Source of the DNA: Crotalaria pallida
Lineage: Eukaryota > Streptophyta > Magnoliopsida > Fabales > Fabaceae
DNA length: 64,000 nucleotides
Reading direction: 5' to 3'
NCBI GenBank assembly: GCA_037953625.1
Contig: CM075650.1
Location: forward strand, 46,504,206-46,568,205
Part shown: positions 45,431 to 56,762 of the stretch, in pieces
Layout: each line of letters opens with the position of its first letter
Position numbering within the stretch: the stretch's first letter is position 1
Made by a program: the position numbers and the translations under genes
The notes under the pieces: generated by a model
Told to the model about the DNA's origin: nothing
Databases searched by the model: none
What the model saw: the letters and a program-made list of their open reading frames with translations, nothing else

Positions 45431-47299
45431 AACACTTGTTTGTTTTGGGTACCCAAACTATTTTGGGTCCCTGGGGGTTAGCATGTGAGTCTTTTCTTTT
45501 GACTATCCAAACATAAGAGCCCTTGGTTACACCATAACACCGAATTCTACATTCGTTTGGCATGTGTCCATGAATGCCACAGTAAGTACAGATCGGCATT
45601 TTAGAATGATTTACTTTTGAAAATGAGCCGACCTTCTTAACAGTTTTCTTTTCGGCACGAGTATAACCAAGACCTGATTTGTTCGAATAGTTCCTTTGCT
45701 CAGCAAGAATTCAGTCGAACATCTTATCACTCTTTGTAAAAGTTGCACAACTGGTTTTCAAATCTTTAATTTCGTTTTGGTACTTGATGCAACTTTCACA
45801 AGTTTGATTCTTCAATTTTGTGATAGTATGTTCTAAAGATTCATTACTGCATTTTAATTGATCAATGCATTTTTCTAATTCAAGAACTTGCTCTTTATGG
45901 TTTAGAATGTTCTTTTTCAATTTTGTATAACTTTTAGCAAGTTTCTTGAATTCAGATTGCATTTCAATATATGCAGCATACAATTCATTATAATCATCAG
46001 AATCAAAATCTTTTTCAAAATCAGTATTAGTATCGAAAGCTACCTCAGAGTCATGCTCGAAAGTTGTTTGGCTCGGTGATGCTTCCTCATGATTTTTTCC
46101 CATTAAGCACATGGTCGGACTGTCCTCGTCACTGTCCGAGCTTGATTCGAGCATCTTATATTCTTGCTTGGTTGTTGTTCGACTCGAAGATCCGTGTGAA
46201 GCTTGCCTTCCCATTAGGCATAGATTTGCCTCCTCTTCATCATCGGATGAACTAGTGTCTGAGGTTTCATTGTCTTCGGGTGCGTCCCATACTACATAAG
46301 CTCTCTTTGGTTTGCGCTCTTTCCCATTTTTCTTTCAGCATTGCCTTTCTTTTGATGCTTGGGACATTATGCTCGGATGTGCCCTGGTTCACCACACTCG
46401 TGACATTTTATTCTTTCTTTCGAGCTCTTGTGGTGTTCATCTCTGACTTCTTTTCCTCGGTTTCTGAAGTTCCTCTTGTTTTTGAAAAATTTCCCGAACT
46501 TCTTCACCATGAGGCTGAAGTTTTCCTCATCCAAGTCCGAGCTTGAGTCACTGTCCGAGGAGTCTTTGCTTGCTTTTGATTGCTTGGAAGAGGTCTTGAG
46601 AGAGATCCCCTTTTTCTTTCTATCTGACTCTTCAAGCATCGTTAGTCTGCCGAGCTCCATCTCGTGCTCTTGCAATTTTCCGAACAGGGTTGCAATATCC
46701 ATGGTATCTAAATCTTTGGATTCCATGATGGTCGTTACCTTGGGCTGCCATTCCCTGCTTAAGCATCTTAAGACTTAGTTAATAATTTCAGAGTTTAAGA
46801 AAGTCTTTCCTAATGCAATTAAATGATTAATAATATGAGTGAATCTCTTTTACATGTCACTAATCGACTCATTCGGTTGCATGCGAAAGAGTTCGTACTC
46901 ATGCATCAGGGTATTTAATCTGGCCCTTCTAACCTCGCTGGTTCCTTCATGAGTGAGTTGTAGAGTATCCCACATTTGTTTCGCATTTTTGCAGTGCGAA
47001 ACTGGGAAAAACTCGTCATAGGACAAAGCCGAGGTGATGATGTTCTTGGCTTTCAAATTGTTAGATACTTTCTTCTTGACATCATCATCCCAACTAGTCC
47101 TTGGGATTTCTACAGCATCATCTCCAATTTTTCTTTTTGGAACATGAGGACCATTTTCAATTGAGTCCCAAATATTGATATCAATTGCTTCTATAAAGAT
47201 TTTCATTCGGGATTTCTAATAAGCATAACCATCACCATTAAACAGTGGTGGTCGGTTTATTGATGAGCCTTCCCCTCGAAATGGATTGTTAGACGCCAT
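45330..47299 (-). pseudogene. gag: Sirevirus A gag, with several stops
   Basis: Likely start ATG 47299 (MASNNPFRGEGSSINRPPLF). Breaks: TAG 47216-47218, TAA near 46848, TAA near 46775, TAA at 46367 just after the first zinc knuckle (CHECGEPGHIRA), one frame change between 46367 and 46214, and TGA at 45711. The coiled coil (LKKNILNHKEQVLELEKCI) and second knuckle (CTYCGIHGHMPNEC) remain. The tail WVPKTNKCYVCVAG reads on in the gag phase to 45330, past the protease start. Confidence 0.83.
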
Positions 47300-47354
47300 T
47301 TGGTTTCTTTTGGATCCTTTTCGAAAAAGCTGTTAAGCTCGACCTTTCAACCGA

Positions 47355-47366
47355 GCTCTGATACCA
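47355..47366 (-). other. Sirevirus A primer-binding site
   Basis: The minus strand reads TGGTATCAGAGC two bases inside the 5' LTR, complementary to the 3' end of tRNA-iMet. Confidence 0.92.
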
Positions 47367-47368
47367 CT

Positions 47369-49539
47369 TGTTGGAAACCAACAAGCGGCCTAACAATCTA
47401 CTAGAGGGGGGGGGGGGAAATAGTAGTTTGAAGCACTAATACCAATTTTTTGGATTAATTGAAAGTTGTTAATTTATGCTTGCTGTTTTTATGAAAATTG
47501 CCGAGTTAATGCCGAGCAGATGCTGACAATCTATTGTCTAGGCCGAGCAATAGATTATCCAAGCTGCTACACACAGAAACCGGTTTTTGCAGCGTGAACT
47601 TAGCGAGCACAAATTAACGAGCAGAGGTTCGGTTTTGCCGACTAAATGCTCGAAAATAGCAAATGCAAGACAGAACAGATAATGCAGAAAGCAGTAAAGG
47701 AAGAGACATATAAAATTTTATACTGGTTCACTCTCACTCACTTGAGAGCTACGTCTAGTCCCCCCTACAACCTTTAGGGAGCTTTTACTCAAAATCAATT
47801 TAAATGGTTACACAAGGATTTACATGAGAACCTCTCTAAACCTATCCCTTCAAGAGTGTACCAAACCCCTGAATCTACCCCAAATAAATTGATGGTTGAA
47901 GAACCTCTTCAGCACTTTACACCACCGAAGTTTCTTGAAACCTTCAAGAACAACTTCGTCTCAACAAGTTACAAATGATGAAAGAAAGAGGATGGCTCCA
48001 ACTCGAGAACTCAACAGAATGTGATTTGAAAGTTTGTGTATCTGGTGACTAATCAATTAAGGAAGGATTTCAAAGAGAAGATGAAACTTAAATTTCGAAT
48101 GTGAAAGTTTGTTTCTCTGTGTTTAGAAAATGTTGTTGCTGCTGTGTTATCCACTCTTGTTTTGTGTTCTTCGTATTCGTATGTCTGGAGAATGAGAGCT
48201 GGGCTTTTATACTGATCTCAACTTCCAACATTGAGGAAAGATATTTTGTGACATACTGTCCTTGCAACGGATATTCCTGAAATTATCCATTTTATTGCAA
48301 CGTTCTTATCCACGTATGTCCTTTCCAAAAGAATGATTCCAGATGCTTCCAATTCACAGCAACACGTATTGTCCTTTCTGAATACAATCCCTTTTTTTTT
48401 AATTTGAAATTCAAGTTTTACGGCGGCGTCATGACACTGAATGTAGTAGACGATGAACAGTATCCGAGCTTGTCAATTGTTCGAGCTAGGGAACTTGATT
48501 TCTCATGCACCATAGAGCTGAGACAGAACTGAGCTTGAACAGGGCTGAAAGTCTGAGCTTGATGATGCTTGCACTGAAAATGACCAAGTGTGAGCCGAGC
48601 TTGATCTTGACCTTTGACTTCCGAGCTGTGGCCAAGCTTCTCATTTAAGCTTGAGTTTGACCGTTGAAGTTCGAGCTTTGGCCGAGCAATGCAAACTAGC
48701 TTGAATATGAGCTTTACATCTGAGTAAAGGCTGAGCTGAACTGATGTCGAGCTTGAGGACTTCAAAGCTTGAAGACTTCTGAACTGAGTTGTTTTGAAGC
48801 CGAGCTTGAGATCTGTCGAGCTTGAAGATTTCATTATCTTGACGAAAGTTCTTGACATCTTCATCGAGCTTAACATCATCACCGAGCTTCGGAACTTGAG
48901 TGAGTAATCTTCTTGATGAAACAGTGTTTCCGAGCTTGACATAAGTTGACACCATCACCGAGCTTGGGTAACTTGAGCCGAGCTTGATGACTTTTCACTT
49001 GGCATCTGTTCTTGGCATCCTTAAGCCGAGCTGATGGTTTAACATTTTACTTGACTGCACCAAAGGCCGATCAGATCTTATGATGCGTTGAAGCTTTACT
49101 CTTTTAGTCGGAAGGCCGAGCTTAACTTCGGTTGAGCTGATCAACTTTGAGCTTGCATCTGAGCTTCTGAATTGCTGATGGTTCAACTACATTTCTTCAA
49201 AGCAACTGCTGAGCATCTTCCAAAACATCTTCTGAGCATCTTATGAAACTTAGCTTTTGTTTGACCTTGATAACTTGGCTTGCACCTGAGCAAATTCAAA
49301 ACGTCTTCCAAACTTGCACCCGAGCTGTCGAGCTTGATCTTGATCTTTAGACTTGATACTCATGTTCGAGCATATTTCGAGCTTGACATCGGCTGACTTA
49401 GTCTGCTCTGAACGATAGCTCGGATTGATCACTTCAGAGTATGCACCGAGCTGATCAACATACAGCTGATTCGATTGGCTTCATCAGTCCTTTGCCAAGA
49501 CCGATCATTTGACTTCATCAAAATCTCTTTGATTCACCA
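47369..49539 (-). repeat. Sirevirus A 5' LTR
   Basis: 2171 bp, plus-strand TGTTGGAAACC to GATTCACCA. It aligns with 10862-12869 apart from the outer 182 bp missing there. CCGAGCTTG-type words recur throughout 48430-49440. The ORFs seen inside both LTR copies are products of this repeat structure and have no independent support. Confidence 0.88.
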
Positions 49540-50448
49540 TCCTTTAACATTATTAAAATTCAGTTTAGTATTTGATAAATTAGATACTCCCTCCCGTTTT
49601 TTTTATGATAACACACTCCCTCCGATTTAGAAAAAAAGAAAAAAATTAAAATAACAATTATTAAGAATCCTTGAGAACTCTTGTCAGGATAAAAACCCTC
49701 TCATACACTCCCAAATCATAAACCATAACCTTGTCTTGATTTCCCTTAGAAGAATGGTAATGAGGCTGCCTTGGAATTGATTTAGAATCACAAGAAGAAG
49801 CTACATAACAACAACTAGGAGCTCCAAGGCTCAACTTAATCAAGTTTCTCTTATGCAAAGGTATGAGAGAAGTCATCCTTGTAGTTAGGATAATAATTGG
49901 ACATCTACAAATGAATTGAATGCTAATAGAATCATAATAATAAACATACATATGTATTGATCATGGAAAGTGTTATTATTGAATAACCAATTAGGTTCAT
50001 GAGCCGTTAGAAATGGAATTTTTATGTGAATATATGGATGATTCTTGTGTAACTATATGATTAATCTTAGTAAAGCATAGAGGCTATGACTGTGATACTG
50101 TGATTATATTTTGTTCCTAAGTAAAGATTTAGGACTAAAGGCTAAGAAGCATGAAGAATTAAAAAATAACTTAGAGTATAAGGTGTATTATATGCATACA
50201 CTAAATCATTGAGGATTTATGATTACAAATTGTCAAAAAAGATATGTGATTTATGTATGCATGGCTTGGAGATTACCCAAGAATCATTGGAAGTAAATTG
50301 GCATTGAAATCATTCAATGAAACACTAAATTTATGTAGTGTTCTATCAGGATAACCGGTTATCTTGAGGTGAAAACCGATTATCTTGAGGTAATAACTAG
50401 TTATCGTGAACAAAACAAGGCAAACTCAGCTTAATTTTACATTGTTAA
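49540..50448. other. Unassigned sequence between Sirevirus A and LTR E
   Basis: It starts with AT-rich sequence holding two ACTCCCTCC words (49588-49624), which resemble Stowaway-type MITE ends but do not form a full element. It then holds the small ORF at 49661-49876 and AT-rich sequence. At 50350-50412 there is a palindrome group (ATAACCGGTTAT, then two imperfect copies spaced by TCTTGAGGT) of the kind found in the LTRs here, so part of it may be an unrecognised LTR. Confidence 0.5.
49661..49876 (-). CDS. Small hypothetical ORF, possible host gene fragment
   Basis: From ATG 49876 the minus strand encodes about 71 residues (MTSLIPLHKRNLIKLSLG ... VYDLGVYERVFILTRVLKD) ending TAA. It is not low complexity, has a balanced residue mix, and is not part of a recognisable transposon. 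Three clustered Cys and a His-rich patch (PRQPHYHSSKGN) are visible. I do not recognise it. It could be a real small gene, an exon of a decayed host gene, or chance. Confidence 0.3.
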   Translation of the reverse strand: MTSLIPLHKRNLIKLSLGAPSCCYVASSCDSKSIPRQPHYHSSKGNQDKVMVYDLGVYERVFILTRVLKDS

Positions 50449-50927
50449 TGTAACACCCTGATTCTTTTATAAAGGGAATAAGATAATTTAGTAAAAGAGT
50501 TACAGCGGAAAATAAAAATTCCCTTTATTCAAGAATAGTGAATAAAAATTTTCCTTTTTAAAGTACAATATCTCAGGGTTACAAAGGATCAGATCCAATT
50601 GAGCATTTTCCTTCTCCGCTTGAGTCTCTGGCTTGGACAGACTGGCTATTTCTGGTTAGAACTTGTACCTACCACCAAACATGATAGATGGGAGTAAGTC
50701 ACTTGTCATATCGTGTAAGCAGATTAAGGATTGAGTCACACACATACAATCACTATAATGCATATGATACATGCTTATCAAGTGTTTTATCCATAGTCAT
50801 TATCTTATTATATGTTTGCAATGTCAAATTGTTACTCTCTTCCACGAAAGGATTCCTGGGTACAATCATCACTATTCAAAAACATATCGACTGTACAAGG
50901 GTCACACGTACACTAGGACATGACGCC

Positions 50928-51205
50928 TACAGATACACTCCTTCGTATCTGTACTAGGTCCTTTCCGAAGGGACACGTCATACCGGGACATCATTATGAT
51001 ATACTGTCTACAGATAGCATCCCATCTGCACTAAGCATCTTCCCACACGACACAGTATATCGGGACAACTAGTTTAACTGCCTACGAATAGTGTCCTATT
51101 CGCACCAGGTCCTTTCCCAAGGGACACGGTATACCCGGGCTCTTGACCTACCGCCTACGAATAACACCATATTCGCACCAGGTCCTTTCCCAAGGGACAC
51201 GGTAA
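50928..51205 (-). repeat. Hairpin repeats in LTR E
   Basis: Four units of about 70 bp share a GGTCCTTTCCCAAGGGACAC-like part and a preceding stem that differs each time. Stems: TACAGATAC/GTATCTGTA (50928-50936/50945-50953), CAGAT/ATCTG (51011/51024), CGAATAG/CTATTCG (51085-51091/51096-51102) and CGAATA/TATTCG (51158-51163/51170-51175). As in LTR D, the stems change while pairing is kept. Confidence 0.75.
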
Positions 51206-51374
51206 TAAGATCAGGATTCTCATCATTATCGTATACACCCCTTGTACTCAATTCATTATAACATACTTTTACCCCACAAATTCTTTCATGCTTGACATTC
51301 ATACCAAACCTTTATGACTAATGCAGGATTACTCTTTCATTATTCATCAATTAAATCTTTTTAAGTAAAGTCTC

Positions 51375-51402
51375 ATTGGGTTTGCTCGAGAGCAAACCCA
51401 AT
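51375..51402. repeat. Perfect 12-bp inverted repeat in LTR E
   Basis: ATTGGGTTTGCT and AGCAAACCCAAT are exact complements separated by CGAG, forming a 12-bp stem with a 4-base loop. It has no following T-run that would suggest a Pol III terminator. Confidence 0.9.
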
Positions 51403-52277
51403 CCATTCATATAGCTAATTGCCCCTAGACAATTAACCTACACTCTTTCCAATTTATCATATCGGATTAGTTATCCATTATCAAGTCATCATCAACAAGC
51501 ATAAAGAATTTAAATAAAATTATCAACAAGTACAAATCTCACTTTTTTAATCATCTTTTATTCAAGTAAGAATTAAATCAAAGGTCGTACTTTGTTATAA
51601 AGGAACAATAAAATAGAATGAGTTAATAGACAGCTTCTTTCAGGTTCTAACCAGTTAGATTCTGCAGGGCACAACAAGATTTGGAGATCTTACAATCATC
51701 TTCATTCAAAACTCAATCTAATCATTTCTTGACATTTATACAGTAGTTGAGGCATAATTAAAACATGATTTTAGTTGTAATAACATCTCATTAAGACTTA
51801 AACATATTAAAAACATACTTTATAAGTTCTAAGCCCGTCAACATGATCCCAATAAGGACTTATCAAAGCATAACAACTAATTACCTTATTTACTTCAATT
51901 ATTAGATCAACTATTAACTTTAATCTATGTCGTACTTATCCTTATTGATTGTTATACAAAGCCTGAACAACTAATGCATTCTGTCAGACTCTAACCGGTT
52001 AGAGTGACTCCTAACCGATTAGATTATGCAAGCTGAGAGCAAAATGCATCAATTTCATACATAAATCATTCCAATCCCCAAATATAGTCTCCAACTAGAC
52101 TTAAGTCGTGTAACATCCTCAATTTAAATTTGATTATAATGTGATTTATGCAAAGGGTTTATGTGAATTGTCAAGTTTAGGGAGAGGTTAGGAGTAGTAA
52201 ATCAAGCTTTAATGAGAATAGAAACCTAAGGAAATGAATTGGAGTTAGAAAACCATCAAAATAGGATTTTTCATGAA

Positions 52278-52512
52278 GTAATCGATTACTGTGAAGGGGA
52301 GTAATCGATTACAAGCTCTCATGTAGAATCACTTCAATTTTGCAGCATTGGTAATCGATTACCTCATGGAAGTAATCGATTACCTTGTGATTTTCATGAA
52401 GTAATCGATTACTTTAAAATGGATTAATCGATTACTTGCCCTCTGTTGATTATACTAAGAATGTTGCATCAAGGGTGGTAATCGATTACTTTAAGCCAGT
52501 AATCGATTACCC
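52278..52512 (+). promoter_or_regulatory. GTAATCGATTAC array in LTR F
   Basis: Eight copies of GTAATCGATTAC or close variants (one is TTAATCGATTAC) in about 235 bp, mostly in pairs about 20 bp apart. Same core, ATCGAT, and same relative position in the LTR as the TTAATCGATTAA arrays of G and H, but different outer bases. Confidence 0.6.
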
Positions 52513-53345
52513 TTGTAAAAATCTGGAAAAATAAAATAACATGTGGGGACCACCCATTCGTGACTTAATAAAGAAGGGTGCACCCTCAGCCACAAAAACC
52601 ACTTTAAGTCATGTTGATAAAGGAAAAGATAGGAAAGTTGAAACACAACAACACCAACATATTATCAACAAACAACACTCCTTCTTCTCTCATCTTCGAC
52701 TCCTCCTCTTTCTCTCCAAGGGTTTGTGCTTTTCATCAATAATAATCAAGAAACAAGAGTAGCCATCATCCTCATCAACAACTCTCTTCTTTCTTAGCTC
52801 CAAGTAAGTGTTGAAAACAAGAACCCTTTCTCTTTCTCTCCCTATATTCGAATTTCTCTCTCACTTCCATGGTGGGTTTCAAGCCTTAAAATATGGAAAT
52901 CTTGTTATTCTATGTAAGATAGCCAGGAACAAGGCAAAGATAACAACTCTTCTTCTTTTAACTCTTGTAATAGGTTCCTTCCTCTTCTTTGGATTATAAC
53001 TCTTATGGTGGCAAGCTTGCAAGCTTAGGGCAAGTGGAAATCACATTATCTCCAAGTGTTTGAGGTAAGGGGGTGTGTGTTACCATATTCTAGGGGGTAG
53101 TTTGTATTATGTATATAGTGGGTGCTAAGAGTTTTATGTTAGGCTAAGTTAAAACCCTAGGACAGTGAATATGTTAGAAAAATGATGAGTTGTATTGTTT
53201 CTGCATGGTTGCAATGATTGAGACTTGATATGTGTGTGGTTTGGTGTTTTTAATTACAAATTTATATGTTAAAATTTTGAGATATAAAACAATGATAAAG
53301 AAAATGATAGTTCTATGAAAGTGGATGCAAATCGAAAATATTTCT

Positions 53346-53629
53346 GGTCTTGGAAGACGTTGTCCGGGTTGTGGGACTGTACGCATAGACCGGTGTTATT
53401 TTATGTCTTGTAAGGCGTTGTCCGGGTTGTGGGACTGTACGCATAGACTGGTGTTATTTGATGTCTTGTAAGACGTTGTCCGGGTTGTGGGACTGTACGC
53501 ATAGACTAGTGCGATCCAGATCTTGTAAGACGTTATCCGGATTGTGGGACTGTACGCATAAATCGCGTAAGACACACATTGTGTGAAGCTGTAAGACGTT
53601 GTCTAGGTTGTGGGACTGTACGCAATGAT
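53346..53629 (+). repeat. Five-copy tandem repeat in LTR F
   Basis: Five units with the core GTTGTCCGGGTTGTGGGACT and GTACGCA, period about 60 bp. Several copies start with GTCTTGTAAGAC, a short inverted repeat. It occupies the place where D, G and H carry hairpin units. Confidence 0.85.
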
Positions 53630-53999
53630 GGATCCACGTAATAATTTCTAAAGTTTATTAAGAACTCAAAGGATATGAAAAGAGAATGATAATTATGTAA
53701 AGTAACGAAAAGAGATGAAAAAGTGATAGTTTGTATAAAGTGGAAGTGCATGAATAAAAGAGTTAGAGAATTACAAAAGAAATTCACTTGTCAATGGTGT
53801 GATCCTAATTGAATTGAATGAACATGATTGGTTGATGGTGTGTAATATATGACTAACTGTGGTTGGCTTGGTAGTTCATTATAGCATATTAGAAACTGCT
53901 TTCCCTATTTTATTGTGTAATGCTCACCTCCTTAACACTTTTTCAGATACTGAGTTAGAGCATACACCAGGCATGGCCGAGCAGGATTACTCTCCCTCA

Positions 54000-56749
54000 T
54001 GTAACATCCCCAATTTTATAAGATCTTTAAGTATCGTAATTAGTAGGACTTGATAAGTGTTGTAGCAACCACAAGCCCGATTCCCGATTAGAAGTGTTAA
54101 TTAGTATTGGTATTCGTATTAGTAAGTGTTTAGGTTTAGCACTTAGCTAAGTATAGAATAGAATAAGTTAAGGATGAGTTAGAATGAGTTTAGAATGTAG
54201 GATTTAGTAAGAGTAGGTTTGGTGCAGTAGAATCTGTGTAGAAATGGGTTTTAGAAGAGTTATTGGAAAACCTAAAGAACATAGAACCTTAGAAAATTAG
54301 GAATTTAATATCCATAGCTCTAAACCCAAATTCCACCGTTGGATGTTACGAAGAGTGTCTTAGGAAGCTTGCCTCAAAATTTGAGCAAGACCCGACGGTT
54401 GACGAAGAAGTTATGGCCAGTCGAATTACAAGGGATTAAGTGGACTGAATAGGTTAATCGATTAACCTATGAGTTAATCGATTAATTTTTAGGCATCATT
54501 CAGCCACTAATCGATTAAGGGGTAGGTTAATCGATTAAGTTTTTGGTCACCTTATGGCCTTAATCGATTAATGGCAAGTTAATCGATTTATCCTTTGTAA
54601 ATTTTCAAGTGTTAATCGATTAACCAAAGTGGTTAATCGATTAACCACTACATTATCAGCCAGAAAACACGTGATTTGGTTCATTTTTACAAAGTTTCCT
54701 CTATCCTCACTCGAACTCTCTCTTCTTCTCCTCTCTTAGGGGTTTCAATTCCTCCAAGTTCCAATCAATTAAAACCAAATTAATCACCCCAAATCACCTC
54801 CCTATCACTCCCAAGTGTTTTCCCTCTCTCAATTTCCATTAAATCACTCTCTCTCAAAAACCCCCAAATCAAAACCCCAAAACCCTAACTTTCCCAATTC
54901 ATCAAATTGAGCCTCCCCAATCATTCAATTGGTCTTAGGAGTTGCTAAAGGACAAGGATTAGGAGTCATGGTGGATTGATTAGAGCTTGGTGTGGAGCTC
55001 CAACAAAACCTTCAAGTTCTCCTCTTCCCTTCAAGAGGTAAGGGGGGGTAAATTGGGTCTAGCTTAGGGGAAGGGTTTGAAATTAGTAATTGGGACATGA
55101 TTAGGTATATTTGAATGTTTGATTGAGATTAGGATTATGAGGAAATAGATTAGTGTGAAAACCCTATGTGGTTGTGATTCTATATAAGTGTATTTATGTT
55201 TAAATGTGTTGAATATTGTGTTGGTTATATTATTATGCTTTCTCTGTGATTAGGATGTGCTTGTAATTATAGGATTAAAAGTATTAATAGCTATGCATAC
55301 CATAGGGTCTAGTACTATTCAATTAAGTTTGAATCAAATTAATGTGATTTCAAAAAGGAGAACAAAAAGGGATTTCAATCTCAATTGAATAGCACGTGCA
55401 TTTAGTGTCATTCATGGTGTAAAGGTGGACGTTAGGGTAGGGGAAAAACACACGTCTCTTTTGATTGATGAGGACAAAAGTAAATTAGGAGGATTATTAT
55501 GGAGGACTTTGATCTTGCACAGGACATGGGATCGCTTCCCGTGTTGCGGATTGGTCCTATGCAAACCATAATAATTCTATTTACTTTGGTTTCTTTGGGC
55601 CAGTCGAGGGTGATTTCTGCTAAAGCCAATTCGGGCAAATCAATCGGAATTGCTCGAGGGACCTTCCTAAGTGGAGGTGAAGTGTTGTGCAAGCGGGTGA
55701 GCGAGGGACCTTCCTAAGTGGAGGTGAAGCACCCAACTATAGGTTGAGAAATACTTACTCCTGGTCGGTTTTTTCCCAGAGTGGAGGGGGGTTGTGAGGT
55801 GGTTTGTTGTTCTTGGAAAAGTGATGAAGGGTTAAAAGTGTTATAGGTACATTGTGTGAGGACCCTCCTTCGGGGAGAATGTGAAGCACAATGTACCCAA
55901 TCGTTAAAAAGTTTTAAAGTGTAAAAAGTGTTAAAGTGTTCAAGTGTAAGAGTGAAAGTGTGAAGGGAATTGCATGATTGATTTAGATTATTGAATCCGA
56001 TGAATTGTTAAAGTTAATGAAATGAATTGTGTAATATCGGATTCAATAATCTAATTCACAAGTGTGGCGTGCATAGCATAATCATGTGGTTGTACATTAA
56101 AGCATAGCATTATAATTATGAATCGTTTTATGGAGTTGTGACTGTGATAAATAACTTTTCGTTTACTTTAGCTATTTATGTTATGATTGCACCTAGTTAT
56201 GCTCTATTATTACTTTCAAATGTTTTTCTCTAATATATATCCAATTTACTCACCCTTACTGTTGACCATATTAGGTACCCTGTGGAGAAAGATGTTCATA
56301 GCTTCTACGCCGAAATAGTACACTCTCATGGAAAGAGAGTATATTATTGGTTGAGACCTTTTGGTTTCAATCCGATTGCAACCATTCTAGGGCCCTGTAC
56401 TATAAATGGTTTTATTTTCATTAATTAAAGTTGTATTTTAAATTTTACTTTTACTTGCAGTTAAGTCTAGTTTGATTTTGTAATAAGAGACTCTATAATG
56501 ATTTTCACGAAAGTATTAGTGTTCGGAATGGATACAATGATATCCCTTTTTTTTAATAGTTTCTAAAATGTAATTATATATTTCTTTTTCTTGCAATCTA
56601 TTCTGGACTTGACAGGTTTAAATCTAATTTGGGAAAAGTCTGAATTTCAAACGAAACTCCGCCAAAATTTTTATGAAATTCCAACTATTTTATAATTAAG
56701 TTAAACATTTTAATTAATGTATTTTAAAATAAAAAGTCAGTATGTTACA
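54000..56749 (+). repeat. Element G 5' LTR
   Basis: 2750 bp. Contains the conserved block (54338-54414), about eight TTAATCGATTAA copies (54454-54646), an AACACGTGAT box, a CT-rich leader, the stem ACATGGG/CCCGTGT (55524-55544), two GAGGGACCTTCC units (55654 and 55702) and the stem GGTACATTGTG/CACAATGTACC (55846-55856/55887-55897). It has one GACCTTCC unit more than the 3' LTR. Confidence 0.92.
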
Positions 56750-56751
56750 AA

Positions 56752-56762
56752 TGGTATCAGAG
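56752..56762 (+). other. Element G primer-binding site
   Basis: TGGTATCAGAG, two bases after the 5' LTR, complementary to the 3' end of tRNA-iMet as in Tekay-type elements. Confidence 0.9.

Larger units (their letters stand above)
10862..49539 (-). mobile_element. Sirevirus A (Ty1/copia), minus strand, split by nested insertions
   Basis: From right to left the element has a 5' LTR (47369-49539), an iMet primer site, gag, protease, integrase and RT down to 42641. It resumes at 13662 with the rest of RNase H, a 3' untranslated region with purine tracts, and the 3' LTR (10862-12869). The break inside RNase H holds solo LTR C with a GCCTC duplication. The copia domain order (integrase before RT), the gag N-terminus and the RNase H sequence match Sireviruses. 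It is the oldest element of the central stack: its coding region has many stops and frameshifts. Confidence 0.88.

Noticed and set aside
49588..49624. Stowaway MITE
   Set aside because: ACTCCCTCC words are present, but I cannot find paired terminal inverted repeats or a TA duplication.
52541..52999. Two short plus-strand ORFs in LTR F
   Set aside because: They fall in the CT-rich leader of a solo LTR with no domain or partner.
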